Assembly: GCA_003649445.1 (NCBI GenBank)
Contig: QMRV01000008.1
Coordinates: 1-61,724 of the forward strand
Direction of reading: 5' to 3'
DNA from: Thermoprotei archaeon
GTDB lineage: Archaea; Thermoproteota; Thermoprotei; Thermofilales; B15-G2
DNA: 61,724 bases
The translations under genes were made by a program, and so were the position numbers. A model generated the notes under the pieces. The model was not told the DNA's origin, searched no databases, and worked only from the letters and a program-made list of their open reading frames with translations. This document shows, one piece after another, positions 8,781-16,648 of this stretch (the stretch's first letter is position 1; each line of letters begins with the position of its first letter).

Positions 8781-9178
8781 CGTTCTTCAGGCTTAGGCAT
8801 AATAAATGCAACTAGTCTTCTTTGAGCTAACATATTTAGATATGTTATTAGCGAGACTTCTGCTTCGCGGGGCCTTAGCTTGTACTTCTTGCAAAGCTCG
8901 TTAATTATGTCCTCGATTGTATGCTTTCCATCGCACAGTTCCCATACAAAGCTTCCAACTTTGTCTAAGACTATTTTTCTTTCTCTAGATGTCTTAAAGA
9001 ATTTACTGAGCCATGTTTCTTTCATTTTAATTATTAATGCTATTTCTCCACTCTCATATTTTTTCCACTCTACAAGAGGATTTCGTATAGGTTTACTTTT
9101 TAATATTACTTCTTTGCTTGGTTGCAAAGGTTTTTTCTCTTCTTTTTCTTTTTTCTTAAAGAAAGGTAGTTTAACCAT
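8777..9178 (-). CDS. PqqD-like (RRE-fold) protein
   Basis: 133 residues. After a basic, low-complexity N-terminus (KKKEKEEKKPLQ) comes a PqqD/RRE-type winged helix (about 45-125): VLDKVGSFVWELCDGKHTIEDIINELCKKYK, then a second helix and RRLVAFI. PqqD domains bind leader peptides or substrate proteins for radical-SAM and other modifying enzymes, but no such enzyme is adjacent. It sits 12 bp downstream of the Cys-rich protein gene on the same strand, suggesting a two-gene operon. ATG start preceded by a GTGATGA purine run. Confidence 0.7.
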   Translation of the reverse strand: MVKLPFFKKKEKEEKKPLQPSKEVILKSKPIRNPLVEWKKYESGEIALIIKMKETWLSKFFKTSRERKIVLDKVGSFVWELCDGKHTIEDIINELCKKYKLRPREAEVSLITYLNMLAQRRLVAFIMPKPEER

Positions 9179-9190
9179 TATCTCTCATCA

Positions 9191-9478
9191 CTAATAGTCA
9201 TTGGCAGATTTATAGTTATCTATTTGGTAACTCTTAAGACAGTTCTTGCATATGTAAATATGCTCGTCTACTTCTTCACAGCAATATTCACATACTTGTT
9301 TTTCACATTTTTCACATAGAGCGATCGCTAAGTTAGTCTTACATATGCTACATAAAGTGGAGCTGCATATTTTACATAAATTCTTTTTTCTATCAAAATC
9401 TTCTTCACAGACTAATCTGCCGCACTTAATGCACCTTAGAGTTCCCTGTTTCTCTAAACATATTTCACAGACGCTCAT
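9191..9478 (-). CDS. Cys-rich zinc-binding protein (B-box/RING-like spacing)
   Basis: About 95 residues with repeated CxxC pairs: CEICLEK, CIKCGRLVCEEDF, CKICSSTLCSICK, CEKCEKQVCEYCC, CKNC. Cysteines come every 2-12 residues along the whole length, as in tandem B-box or treble-clef zinc fingers. A protein- or RNA-binding adaptor role is likely but unproven. ATG at 9478 is preferred over TTG at 9484 because a TATA box lies at 9507-9517. It is first in an operon with the PqqD-like gene. Confidence 0.7.
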   Translation of the reverse strand: MSVCEICLEKQGTLRCIKCGRLVCEEDFDRKKNLCKICSSTLCSICKTNLAIALCEKCEKQVCEYCCEEVDEHIYICKNCLKSYQIDNYKSANDY

Positions 9479-9506
9479 ATACAAGTCTAGAAAAATGAGG
9501 AGAAGT

Positions 9507-9517
9507 AATATTTAAAT
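9507..9517 (-). promoter_or_regulatory. TATA box for the Cys-rich/PqqD-like operon
   Basis: On the minus strand AATTTAAATATTA (about 9505-9517) sits 30-38 bases before the ATG at 9478. The same interval separates it from the methionine synthase gene that starts on the other strand at 9540. Confidence 0.45.
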
Positions 9518-9539
9518 TCGCTGTTTACTTTTCTTAAGC

Positions 9540-10523
9540 ATGATTAAAACAACATATGTAGGAAGTTTTCCTTTAGACTACTCCGAAGAAAACATTGTTA
9601 GAATACTAAAGGATATTGAGCAAATACCTATAGACTATCCATGTTACCCGCAGCTGGTTGATTTTATTAAACAGTTCTTAGAACCTCTTGCCTCAGAAAA
9701 TATAGGTATAGAGTACAAAGAAGACAAGTTCTTTATGGCAGGTGAACTAAAAACCTTAGATAAACCAATTGCCACAAAAGCTTTAGAAATTACAGTAAAC
9801 TACTTTAAAGGCAAAGCAGCTGTAGAAGGAGTTAGAGCATGTGTTACAGGTCCTTTCACCTTAGCTTCGCAGATAATAGTGCCGGGCAAGAAGCGTGGAT
9901 TAGGTTTTGAGAATACTGTATTAACTAAGCCAGAAACTGTAGGAAAATTGGCAGAAATAGTAGCCAACATATGCAAATATTATGCAGAGCTAGGCGCGGC
10001 GTGGATTAATATAGATGAACCAGTGTTGTCTGTAATAGTTGGAAGAAGAAAAATATTATATGGATATACTGAAGATCAAATAGTAGAAATTCTCAATAAA
10101 GTAATAAGTAAAGTACAGAATAAAATTACAGGGATTCATGTCTGTGGAGCAATATCGCCACTTCTAAGAGATATACTCTTGAAAACAGAGTTTAAAATAC
10201 TAGATCATGAGTTTAAAGGAACTCCCTCAAATATAGATATATTCGAAAGAAGAGTTATAGAAAAATACGATAAGAAGTTGTCTTTCGGATGCGTGTCGTC
10301 TAAGGATATTAATATAGAAAAAATAGATGAAGTATTAAATCTACTCGAAAAAGCCTTCGAGAAAATAGGCTTAGAAAACATAGAGTTTATAAAGCCCGAC
10401 TGTGGGTTCAGAGGCCTTAGGACAGCTTGCGCGTCACCCGAAGAAGCCTATAAAATAGCTCTAGAGAAATTAAGAGTACTTAAGAAAGTAAGAGATCTTG
10501 CAAATAATAAGTATAGAGAATAG
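9540..10523 (+). CDS. Core methionine synthase (cobalamin-independent MetE C-domain family)
   Basis: A 327-residue single-barrel enzyme that methylates homocysteine to methionine. It opens with TTYVGSFP, has VTGPFTLAS, INIDEPVLS, the zinc ligand motif HVCG (about 201-204) and the second cysteine ligand in PDCGFRGL near the C-terminus. It matches only the catalytic half of bacterial MetE, as is usual in archaea, where the methyl donor is probably a corrinoid rather than folate. With MTA phosphorylase and adenosylhomocysteinase at 45-47 kb it closes the SAM cycle. Confidence 0.9.
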   Translation: MIKTTYVGSFPLDYSEENIVRILKDIEQIPIDYPCYPQLVDFIKQFLEPLASENIGIEYKEDKFFMAGELKTLDKPIATKALEITVNYFKGKAAVEGVRACVTGPFTLASQIIVPGKKRGLGFENTVLTKPETVGKLAEIVANICKYYAELGAAWINIDEPVLSVIVGRRKILYGYTEDQIVEILNKVISKVQNKITGIHVCGAISPLLRDILLKTEFKILDHEFKGTPSNIDIFERRVIEKYDKKLSFGCVSSKDINIEKIDEVLNLLEKAFEKIGLENIEFIKPDCGFRGLRTACASPEEAYKIALEKLRVLKKVRDLANNKYRE

Positions 10524-10574
10524 TCAGCTGGAATGCTCTTCATCATTTTCAGCGAAGGACGCGCTCATCATATT
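10521..10574 (-). ncRNA. C/D box guide sRNA
   Basis: Read on the minus strand: C box ATGATGA (10571-10565), 12-nt guide, D' CTGA (10552-10549), 2-nt spacer, C' ATGATGA (10546-10540), 12-nt guide, D CTGA (10527-10524). All four boxes are perfect and both guides are exactly 12 nt. The D' guide complement, CGAAGGACGCGC, resembles the conserved GAAGGACGUGC segment in the 5' domain of 23S rRNA (allowing one G-U pair). It lies between two convergent genes and touches both 3' ends. Confidence 0.9.
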
Positions 10575-10953
10575 AACTAGTTTTTTCATATAGTTCCTCA
10601 TATACAGCATTTATATTTTTCTTTTTGTCTTCAGAAATAGTGTCTTCTATTTTCTTTAAATACATTTTTCCTCTTTTTGAAATAACTAATATTTTTGTGA
10701 AAGGAGTAATGTAGTTTGCTGTAACGTAACCATATGCTATAAGGCCTCTATCTAGTAATTTTTTAATAGCGTTAAGAGTTTTTGGACCCATGGCGTAGGT
10801 TCCATCAATACTTATTAGGTCTATTTCGTTAGATATTGCTCCTTTCTCTTTTAGCTTTGCTAAAAACTTTTCAAAAGAAGTTTCGTCAACGCCTTTTTTA
10901 AATAGCGAGAGCACGTAGAGAAGGAGTTTCTCTGTTGTACTGAGCTTAGCCAT
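10573..10953 (-). CDS. Hypothetical winged-helix-like protein
   Basis: About 126 residues, not recognised. The N-terminal part (TTEKLLLYVLSLFKKGVDETSFEKFLAKL) and the middle (LNAIKKLLDRGLIAYGYV) have the helix-turn-helix-wing rhythm of archaeal regulators. The C-terminus is charged and helical. The ATG at 10951-10953 has a GTGAT ribosome site; a GTG three codons upstream is possible. TATA-like AAAATATATTTA lies at about 10979-10990 on this strand. The gene's stop overlaps the end of the C/D sRNA at 10521-10574. Confidence 0.6.
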   Translation of the reverse strand: MAKLSTTEKLLLYVLSLFKKGVDETSFEKFLAKLKEKGAISNEIDLISIDGTYAMGPKTLNAIKKLLDRGLIAYGYVTANYITPFTKILVISKRGKMYLKKIEDTISEDKKKNINAVYEELYEKTS

Positions 10954-11013
10954 AAAAATCACTTTGGTTTCACTCTTTCATAAATATATTTTTTACGCAT
11001 AACACTGAAAAAG

Positions 11014-11023
11014 CGTTTATATG
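11014..11023 (+). promoter_or_regulatory. TATA box for the leaderless DUF72-SWIM gene
   Basis: GTTTATATGA at 11014-11023 is about 26 bases upstream of the ATG at 11047, so the mRNA is probably leaderless. A separate minus-strand TATA (10979-10990) serves the divergent gene. Confidence 0.5.
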
Positions 11024-11046
11024 ACAATCCACATAAGTTCTGTGAA

Positions 11047-12240
11047 ATGAGTAGAGGTAGTTGGACTAAAATTAAGATAGGAACTTCTGGGTACAGTTAT
11101 GATGACTGGGTAGGTGTTCTTTACGAAAAACAAGAGAGTAGACTCAAAAAGTATTCATCTGTTTTTACTTTAGTAGAAATAGACTCTACTTTTTATTCTG
11201 AGCCTAAGCCTGAAGTAGTTAGATACTGGGTAACAGTAACTCCGATAGGATTTACTTTTACTGCTAAGATTTCTAGAGAAATTACCCATAAGCGAAAGCT
11301 AGATCCTAGACGTGGAGCTATAAAAGAGCTTACTAGGTTTATTGAACTTTTAAAACCGCTTATATCGTCAAAGAAACTCGGCTGTCTAGTAGTGCAGCTG
11401 CCTCCTTCTTTTACTTATAGTGATGTAAAGTACTTAGAGAATTTCTTAAAAGAATCGCCTAGAGAAGTTCGTTTCGCCGTAGAGTTTCGTCATCCGAGTC
11501 TACTAAGAAGCGATGTCTATAAAATTCTTGAGCGATATGATGCAGCATATGTAATAGTTGATGAACCACTTTTACCCTCAGATGTAATTGTAACAACAGA
11601 CTTTAGCTACATCAGATGGCATGGAAGAGGTAAGGCTCCCTGGTACAATTACCATTACTCGATAAATGAGCTTAAAGAGTGGGTACCTAAAGTAAATGAA
11701 GTAGCCGATAAAACTGATGTTGTGTACGGACTTTTCAACAACCATTTCTATGGGTATGCAGTTCATAATGCTCTGCAAATGATAGTGCTTTTAGGAATAG
11801 CTAATCAGTATCAAAGAGAGCTTTTGAAAAAACTGGATGAGTATTTCTTGAGAAGAGAGGCTGGAATAAGGCCTCCTATTAAGGAGAAAAAACCTGTTTT
11901 ATTATGTGCGCTCAGCGTAAAAGAACTACTCGAGTATTTAATGGATAAACATAGATATCGCAGAATGTTTGACATTAATATAGCCGACGTAAAGATCATA
12001 GAGGCTTCTAGTAAAATTGTAAAAGCAAAAGTAAAAGATTATAACGTTATAATCGATGTAGAAAATAAGGTTATTCTTCACGATTGTCCTGACTGGAGTA
12101 GAGTTCTTGTAGCTAAACAGTTCTGCAAACACGTAGGCAGACTCTTTTTAGTGCTTAAGCCAGAATTAGCAAAAAGTATTCTGTGTGATATTATAGAAAA
12201 TAAAGAGACTTGGAGTTTCAAGCCTCTTACTCAATATTAG
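11047..12240 (+). CDS. DUF72 (YecE-like) protein fused to a C-terminal SWIM-like zinc module
   Basis: 397 residues. Residues 5-245 are a DUF72 TIM-barrel: [11 protein letters not shown] at the start, [41 protein letters not shown] and SYIRWHGRG. The C-terminal 120 residues contain [25 protein letters not shown] spacing (Cys 346, Cys 360, His 362), resembling a SWIM finger with one cysteine missing from the first pair. DUF72 function is unsettled (nuclease or isomerase-like fold); SWIM domains bind nucleic acid or protein. Most DUF72 proteins lack this tail. It overlaps the PHI gene by 14 bp at the 3' end. Confidence 0.8.
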   Translation: MSRGSWTKIKIGTSGYSYDDWVGVLYEKQESRLKKYSSVFTLVEIDSTFYSEPKPEVVRYWVTVTPIGFTFTAKISREITHKRKLDPRRGAIKELTRFIELLKPLISSKKLGCLVVQLPPSFTYSDVKYLENFLKESPREVRFAVEFRHPSLLRSDVYKILERYDAAYVIVDEPLLPSDVIVTTDFSYIRWHGRGKAPWYNYHYSINELKEWVPKVNEVADKTDVVYGLFNNHFYGYAVHNALQMIVLLGIANQYQRELLKKLDEYFLRREAGIRPPIKEKKPVLLCALSVKELLEYLMDKHRYRRMFDINIADVKIIEASSKIVKAKVKDYNVIIDVENKVILHDCPDWSRVLVAKQFCKHVGRLFLVLKPELAKSILCDIIENKETWSFKPLTQY

Positions 12241-12859
12241 CGTGTAGCTTCTTTAGATCTTCTTCTTCTTTCCCGAGGCGGTTCATTAGTTCAACTATAA
12301 TTCCGTCAAGTAATGCCATTACAGTATCTTCAAATAGAGTTCCTAAAGGCGCTAGAGGCTCGTGTATACCCAGTATTTGTCTAGCAAAGTAGTCTTTCTC
12401 TTTAGCTACTTTAGTTCTACCTGGGACGAATACTACGTGGTCAGATATTTTTCCGAGTGGAGAGTCAGGATATGTTGTTATTGCGATTACTTTTGCTCCA
12501 ACGGTTTTTGCTGTCTCGGCGGCTGTAACTATGAGCTTAGTAGATCCCGAACCTGATATTGCTATAACTATGTCTCCTTCGCCTATACTGGGTGTAATAG
12601 TTTCACCTAGAACATATACGTTAAATCCTAAGTGCATAAGTCTCATCGCGAAAGCTTTTCCCACAAGCCCTGAGCGACCTGCACCAATTACTAATATTTT
12701 CTTGGATTTTTCGTAGGCTTCTGTAAGCATATCTACCATTTTCTCTATTTGAGCGTCGTCGATAAGGTCTATTGATTTCAAAATGAAAGTTGCTATTTCT
12801 CTCATCGCAGACTTAACGTAAGAGTTTAGTCTTCTCACGTAAGCTACACTCACTTTCAC
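12227..12859 (-). CDS. 6-phospho-3-hexuloisomerase (SIS domain)
   Basis: A 210-residue isomerase interconverting fructose 6-phosphate and hexulose 6-phosphate. The SIS fold is visible: [16 protein letters not shown] (phosphosugar loop), [25 protein letters not shown], and the PHI-type tail [18 protein letters not shown]. In archaea PHI with hexulose-phosphate synthase runs the ribulose monophosphate route in reverse to supply pentoses. The synthase is not in this window. GTG start at 12857-12859. The 3' end overlaps the DUF72 gene by 14 bp. Confidence 0.9.
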   Translation of the reverse strand: MKVSVAYVRRLNSYVKSAMREIATFILKSIDLIDDAQIEKMVDMLTEAYEKSKKILVIGAGRSGLVGKAFAMRLMHLGFNVYVLGETITPSIGEGDIVIAISGSGSTKLIVTAAETAKTVGAKVIAITTYPDSPLGKISDHVVFVPGRTKVAKEKDYFARQILGIHEPLAPLGTLFEDTVMALLDGIIVELMNRLGKEEEDLKKLHANIE

Positions 12860-12957
12860 TTAAATATTTTCTTTAACTAAAAGTAAACTCGGAGCTTCAT
12901 TTTTATAATCTTTTTAGAAAAAGTAAATGTTAAATAAAATGCCCGCTATACATACCA

Positions 12958-13545
12958 GTGGAGCCGTTTATTGACGGATTTATTTTTGGAATAGCTTTTG
13001 CTCTTCTTTGTCTGCCTTCATGTGGAGTCCTTCTTTTATCTACAGTGCTCTTAACTAAAAGAATAAAAGTGAAAGAAAATATTTCGAGTATTCTTGTATT
13101 TATTTTAGGGAAGATTTTCTCAATAATAATTCTCTTTTTACTGATCTTTATTTTTGGTAAAGTTTTGCTTAAAGAAGAAATGAGCTATACCTTACGATTA
13201 TGTTCAAGTCTCGCTTTAATTATCATAGGACTTTTAATGCTGAAATCTAGATCTGAACTCAACTCAACTAAATGTTTTGCGGTAGGCTTATGTTCTTCTA
13301 TCAGAATATGTCCTCTTCACACTATAGTAATACTGAAAGCTTTTTCGCTGATATTTGACACCGATATAGTGCTGTTTACAGCGGGTTTTATCTTAGGAAA
13401 TAGTTTGCTCTTCTTCTTGACGGGTATTTTTATGGCGTTTTTGAAGAAGTTGACTTTAACTTATAGTAGGCTTGAATATTTAAGGCGTGTAGGTGCAAGC
13501 ATATTGGTGATAGAAGCTCTGCTTATAGCTGTTTACGGAATATAG
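12958..13545 (+). CDS. CcdA/DsbD-like polytopic membrane protein
   Basis: 195 residues with about six hydrophobic segments. The first helix holds LLCLPSCGV, a Pro-Cys pair at the place where CcdA-type thiol transporters carry a redox cysteine, and a second cysteine-bearing segment (GLCSSIRICPLHTI) begins the second half. This pseudo-symmetry fits CcdA/DsbD, which pass electrons from cytosolic thioredoxin to extracytoplasmic thiol proteins. The membrane thioredoxin-like protein at 3.8-6.4 kb is a conceivable client. GTG start about 25 bases after TAAATAAAA (12930-12938), so likely leaderless. Confidence 0.65.
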   Translation: MEPFIDGFIFGIAFALLCLPSCGVLLLSTVLLTKRIKVKENISSILVFILGKIFSIIILFLLIFIFGKVLLKEEMSYTLRLCSSLALIIIGLLMLKSRSELNSTKCFAVGLCSSIRICPLHTIVILKAFSLIFDTDIVLFTAGFILGNSLLFFLTGIFMAFLKKLTLTYSRLEYLRRVGASILVIEALLIAVYGI

Positions 13546-13595
13546 CCATAGAGTACATACGGCTTTATATTTATCACAATAAATATAGTATAAAT

Positions 13596-14535
13596 GTGAA
13601 AAAACTTGTAGTGGCGCTGGGGGAATGCTCTTCTTAAAAAGGGAGAAAAGGGAACGCTTGAAGAGCAGTTTGCTAATGCTAAGATCACTGCAAAAGAAAT
13701 CACGGACCTAGTTGCTCGAGGCTATAGAGTTATTGTTACTCATGGTAATGGGCCTCAAGTAGGCAATATATATCTGCAGCAGGAATTAGCATCTAGTAAA
13801 ATTCCCCCTATGAGTCTCGATACATGTGGGGCTATGAGCCAAGGACTTATAGGATTTATTTTAACACTATCGCTTTTAAATGAGTTTAATAGAAGGGGGC
13901 TCGGTTATTCTGTTGTAACGATCTTGACTCATGTTCTTATTGACACAGAGGATCCAGCTTTCAGTGAACCGACGAAGCCTATAGGACCATTTTATTCAGA
14001 AAAAGATGCTTTTAAGGTTAATAGATGAGAAAGGATGGACTATGAAGAGGGATCCGAGAGGAGGCTGGCGAAGAGTTGTTCCTTCGCCAAAGCCTATTAA
14101 AATACTGGAGGGCCCTATAATTAACTACTTAATTGATCAGGAAAAACTGTTGTTATCGCTTGTGGCGGCGGAGGAATACCTGTAGTTTTTAAAGAGGGTG
14201 AGTATAAAGGAGTGGAGGCTGTTATAGACAAAGATCTAACAGCAGCTAAGCTAGCTATCGATATTGGAGCGGATATACTGTTGATATTAACAGATGTAGA
14301 GAAAGTTGCCTTATATTTTGGGACTCTAAAACAAAAGTGGATAGATAAAATGACTATAGAGGAGGCGGAGAAGTATATTGAAGAGGACCACTTTGCTCCA
14401 GGAAGTATGTTGCCGAAAGTCCTTGCAGCAATAGAGTTTATCAAGAATGGTGGAGAAAAAGCGATTATAGCGAAGTTAGGAAAGACGATGGAAGCCCTTT
14501 CCGGGAAAACTGGGACCTGTATTCTTAGAGCTTGA
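13596..14535 (+). pseudogene. arcC: Carbamate kinase gene broken by three frameshifts
   Basis: Four consecutive reading frames spell one carbamate kinase. The first starts GTG at 13596 (KKLVVALG) and is lost in GGGGGAATG near 13620, where the conserved GGNALL motif needs two more bases. The second (LARGYRVIVTHGNGPQVG, up to FYSEKDAFK) ends at a TGA at 14026 after an apparent 1-nt insertion at about 14015-14019. The third (EKGWTMKRDPRGGWRRVVPSPKP) ends near 14145, where DQGKTVVIACGGGG needs one base. The fourth runs to 14535 (VEAVIDKDLTAAKLAIDIGAD). Protein similarity stays high in all segments, so decay is recent or the base calls are wrong. The intact enzyme makes ATP from carbamoyl phosphate. 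Confidence 0.88.
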
Positions 14536-14712
14536 TCTGATATAGTTTAAGTAATTTAAAGCCGCTTTATGTGAAGTGAAAACAGAATATATTTTGGCGT
14601 ATCTAAATGGGATTCTACGACCACAGTATCTGCACTGTATACATGTAAACGGGTAAGATACGCACATAAAGTTGCCACATGAATTGCATTTAATTACAGC
14701 ATATTTTCTCAT
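14476..14712 (-). CDS. Small zinc-ribbon protein
   Basis: 78 residues. CNSCGNF and CIQCRYCGRR form one CxxC/CxxC zinc ribbon in the first 32 residues, followed by RYAKIYSVFTSHKAALNYL, a pattern found in small archaeal DUF1922-like ribbons. The last 20 residues (antisense to the carbamate kinase 3' end, 14476-14535) look unlike a conserved domain and may be a read-on tail after loss of an earlier stop. TATA-like AAATTTATA lies about 26 bases upstream of the ATG, so leaderless expression is likely. Confidence 0.65.
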   Translation of the reverse strand: MRKYAVIKCNSCGNFMCVSYPFTCIQCRYCGRRIPFRYAKIYSVFTSHKAALNYLNYIRSSSKNTGPSFPGKGFHRLS

Positions 14713-14765
14713 CGAAATGGGAGTATTTAGGAAAAGTATAAATTTATTTTCTCAAAAATATGCAC

Positions 14766-14819
14766 AAGATGATTAGAGAGATCCGCTCTGAGAAGTGATG
14801 AGCTCCGACCTCAATGATT
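14766..14819 (+). ncRNA. C/D box guide sRNA (imperfect C and D boxes)
   Basis: C box ATGATTA (14769-14775, one mismatch), 12-nt guide, D' CTGA (14788-14791), 3-nt spacer, C' GTGATGA (14795-14801), 12-nt guide, D ATGA (14814-14817, one mismatch). The internal D'/C' pair is perfect and both guides are exactly 12 nt, matching the spacing of the other sRNAs here. It lies between two minus-strand genes and its end overlaps the stop of the 14811 gene. Confidence 0.6.
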
Positions 14820-15275
14820 CTTTTCTGACTCGATTATGTTTAGCCAACTTTTTGGTACATATCCTTTGGCTACAACTTTTGCTAGAAGTAAGTCTAGTCT
14901 TTTTATGATAATAGCTTTCCTACTATTAATTAGTTCTACTAGCTGATTAAAGTTAGTAAATAGTATATTTCTATTTGTAATGTCATTTAAGACTATATAC
15001 CTATAAATAAAGCTACTAGGGTCGTGTGATTCGTATTTGTCGCATTTAGAGAAGACTATGAGGTAAAATCCTGCTCTAGGAGGATATATTTCGGAGTTAA
15101 TAATGTATGATACTGGAATTTTTTCTTCTGGAGGACCTATTAAGTCAATGCACTCTTCGCATGCAATAGCATATTTGCTTGTATCGGAAAGGTCTAATGA
15201 AAATATTCTGTTGTCTTCTTTTATGAGGCCTATTTTCTTCCCTTTAAGCAATATGCCTCGTATTTTAATGGGCAT
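14811..15275 (-). CDS. Hypothetical protein
   Basis: About 154 residues, not recognised. The N-terminal 30 residues form a small beta module (IKIRGILLKGKKIGLIKEDNRIFSLDL). A lone CEEC pair follows, then mixed alpha/beta sequence ending in LLLAKVVAKGYVPKSWLNII. No membrane segment or signal. ATG at 15275 is preferred over TTG at 15278; TTTATACTT about 20 bases upstream could be the TATA box for a leaderless message. Confidence 0.55.
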   Translation of the reverse strand: MPIKIRGILLKGKKIGLIKEDNRIFSLDLSDTSKYAIACEECIDLIGPPEEKIPVSYIINSEIYPPRAGFYLIVFSKCDKYESHDPSSFIYRYIVLNDITNRNILFTNFNQLVELINSRKAIIIKRLDLLLAKVVAKGYVPKSWLNIIESEKNH

Positions 15276-15307
15276 CAAATATATTATAGAGGAAGTATAA
15301 ATGAAAA

Positions 15308-15367
15308 TTGTTGATGAATCCTGGCCTTACTGAGGTCAGGATGATGCTTTTGGCTACCGGCTGAAAA
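15308..15367 (+). ncRNA. C/D box guide sRNA
   Basis: C box TTGATGA (15311-15317), 12-nt guide, D' CTGA (15330-15333), C' ATGATGC (15341-15347), 13-nt guide, D CTGA (15361-15364). The D guide complement CCGGTAGCCAAA contains GGTAGCCAAA, matching the highly conserved GGUAGC(C/G)AAA segment of 23S rRNA domain IV. By the fifth-nucleotide rule the U of GGU would be methylated. Just upstream lies the start of a divergent gene. Confidence 0.85.
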
Positions 15368-15467
15368 CTTACTATTACGTAGTAAACTATACTACTATAT
15401 TTAGTTCGTATTAAGTTAAATACAATAGGTTGAAAGCAGGTGCATAATATTTAAAAGAATGTTTGCT

Positions 15468-15489
15468 CAAAAACCCTTTTTTACTTTTA
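15468..15489 (+). terminator. T-rich stretch, possible terminator
   Basis: CCCTTTTTTACTTTTAGG lies about 105 bases downstream of the C/D sRNA at 15308-15367 and before the TATA-like GCTTATAAAAAC at 15495-15506. Archaeal termination needs only T-runs, so this could end transcription from the left. The intervening 15368-15467 shows no gene. Confidence 0.25.
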
Positions 15490-15531
15490 GGTAAAGCTTA
15501 TAAAAACTGACGAAGGAGGGTAGTTAGTAAA

Positions 15532-15807
15532 ATGAATCGTGGGTTAAATATGAGTATTGCTTTAGAAAGAATGGTTATAGACATAGTAAAAGAGATTATT
15601 GACCAGAACAAAGGTAATGTCGTCTGCGTTAAAACAAGAGATGTTGCAAAGAAGCTTGAGAGACGAGGAATCAAGGCTTTTAGATCCAAAGCTGTTTACC
15701 GTATTATAGCCAAAGTTCTCATCGAGGTATTTCATGCAAAGGCTGTTAAAAGAGGGAGAATATATAAATACTTTATATATAAGAGGCCTGTTAAGGAAGT
15801 AATATAA
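15532..15807 (+). CDS. Small basic protein, possibly winged helix
   Basis: 91 residues, basic, not recognised. The order of helices (ERMVIDIVKEIIDQNKG, TRDVAKKLERRGIKAFRSKAVYRIIAKVL) then a short beta tail (KRGRIYKYFIYKR) resembles a winged-helix nucleic-acid binder. TATA GCTTATAAAAAC (15495-15506) and a purine-rich site (GGAGGG) precede the ATG; an ATG six codons further in is possible. It sits among C/D sRNA genes. Confidence 0.6.
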   Translation: MNRGLNMSIALERMVIDIVKEIIDQNKGNVVCVKTRDVAKKLERRGIKAFRSKAVYRIIAKVLIEVFHAKAVKRGRIYKYFIYKRPVKEVI

Positions 15808-15811
15808 AGTG

Positions 15812-15866
15812 ACAATGATGAAAGTCATGCCTGCGGAGCTATGAAGAGTTCTGGGGTAGCTGAGGC
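15812..15866 (+). ncRNA. C/D box guide sRNA
   Basis: C box ATGATGA (15815-15821), 12-nt guide, D' CGGA (15834-15837, one mismatch), 3-nt spacer, C' ATGAAGA (15841-15847, one mismatch), 12-nt guide, D CTGA (15860-15863). Terminal boxes are perfect and the spacing is exact. It begins five bases after the stop of the 15532 gene and could be processed from that transcript. Between it and the next gene (15867-16033) I see only AT-rich DNA. Confidence 0.75.
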
Positions 15867-16033
15867 CCTTACTCATTTTTAATTTTTTATTATAATTCTA
15901 TTAAATACTTGCTATAGGTTATGTAAAGTATATAAGTGATTGTAAGAAAAATAACCTAATTTGTGGGAGATTTAGTGTTTTTCCAGTAAATAATAATACT
16001 GAAAATTAGATTGCATAAAAATTAAATAGATTT

Positions 16034-16501
16034 TTGAAAGTAGGTAGGTATATGGAGCATCTGAGGGGAGTAGTTGATGAAATTAAAAGTCTTTACGAGG
16101 AGCTTAATAATGCTGTTTCTCAAGGCGAAGTAGATAAGGGAATAGAGATAGGACTAAAACTTTTTTCTAAATTAACTGAGATATCTAGAACGTATGTTTT
16201 ATTAAATATTCTTGATGAAAATGTTAGAGAAACAGTTGACGATATTATTAGGGACTATGAGCAGGCGCTCTGTTATCTTAAAGGAGCTAATGATGCTTTA
16301 AAGGGCTTTTCAAACGGCGAAATAGTGAAGACTCGTAAGGAAATTCTAAGAATTTTAATAGCGTATGTTCAGGGAATGATAGGGTTTGTTTTAGGTGCGT
16401 TAGCCATACTAATGGACTGCGGTAGAGTATTGGCTCCAGTAAAAAACGGTATTGAGAGGCAGTCTGGTAGAAAGAGTAATGTTTTGTTGCATATTATTTA
16501 G
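16034..16501 (+). CDS. Hypothetical all-helical protein
   Basis: 155 residues, almost wholly alpha-helical, not recognised. Long amphipathic helices (IKSLYEELNNAVSQGEVDKGIEIG; VRETVDDIIRDYEQALCYLKGANDALKGF) precede a hydrophobic helix (YVQGMIGFVLGALAILMDCG). The arrangement recalls helical-bundle families such as translin or haemerythrin-like folds, but no motif confirms either. Starts are TTG at 16034 or ATG at 16052, the latter with AGGTAGGT just upstream. Confidence 0.5.
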   Translation: MKVGRYMEHLRGVVDEIKSLYEELNNAVSQGEVDKGIEIGLKLFSKLTEISRTYVLLNILDENVRETVDDIIRDYEQALCYLKGANDALKGFSNGEIVKTRKEILRILIAYVQGMIGFVLGALAILMDCGRVLAPVKNGIERQSGRKSNVLLHII

Positions 16502-16511
16502 GCTTCAAAAG

Positions 16512-16600
16512 CGGGCCCGCCGGGATTTGAACCCGGGACCTACGGCTGCCTCCCCTTAAGTTAGGAGGCCGCCGCTCTATCCTGGCTGAGCTACGGGCCC
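16512..16600 (-). tRNA. tRNA-Arg (CCT) with a 14-nt intron
   Basis: Minus-strand cloverleaf: acceptor GGGCCCG/CGGGCCC, D stem GCTC/GAGC, T arm CCGGG-TTCAAAT-CCCGG, discriminator G, no encoded CCA. The anticodon loop is interrupted after position 37 by a 14-nt intron (16548-16561). Folding gives a bulge-helix-bulge: four pairs CTCC/GGAG flanked by 3-nt bulges TAA and GCA, with cuts at the canonical 37/38 site. Splicing yields loop CTCCTAA, anticodon CCT. It would be a substrate of the endonuclease subunits at 35.1 and 38.8 kb. Confidence 0.9.
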
Positions 16601-16648
16601 AATCTAAACATTTAGCTGGCATTTATAAACTTAGTCTCAAAATAACTA

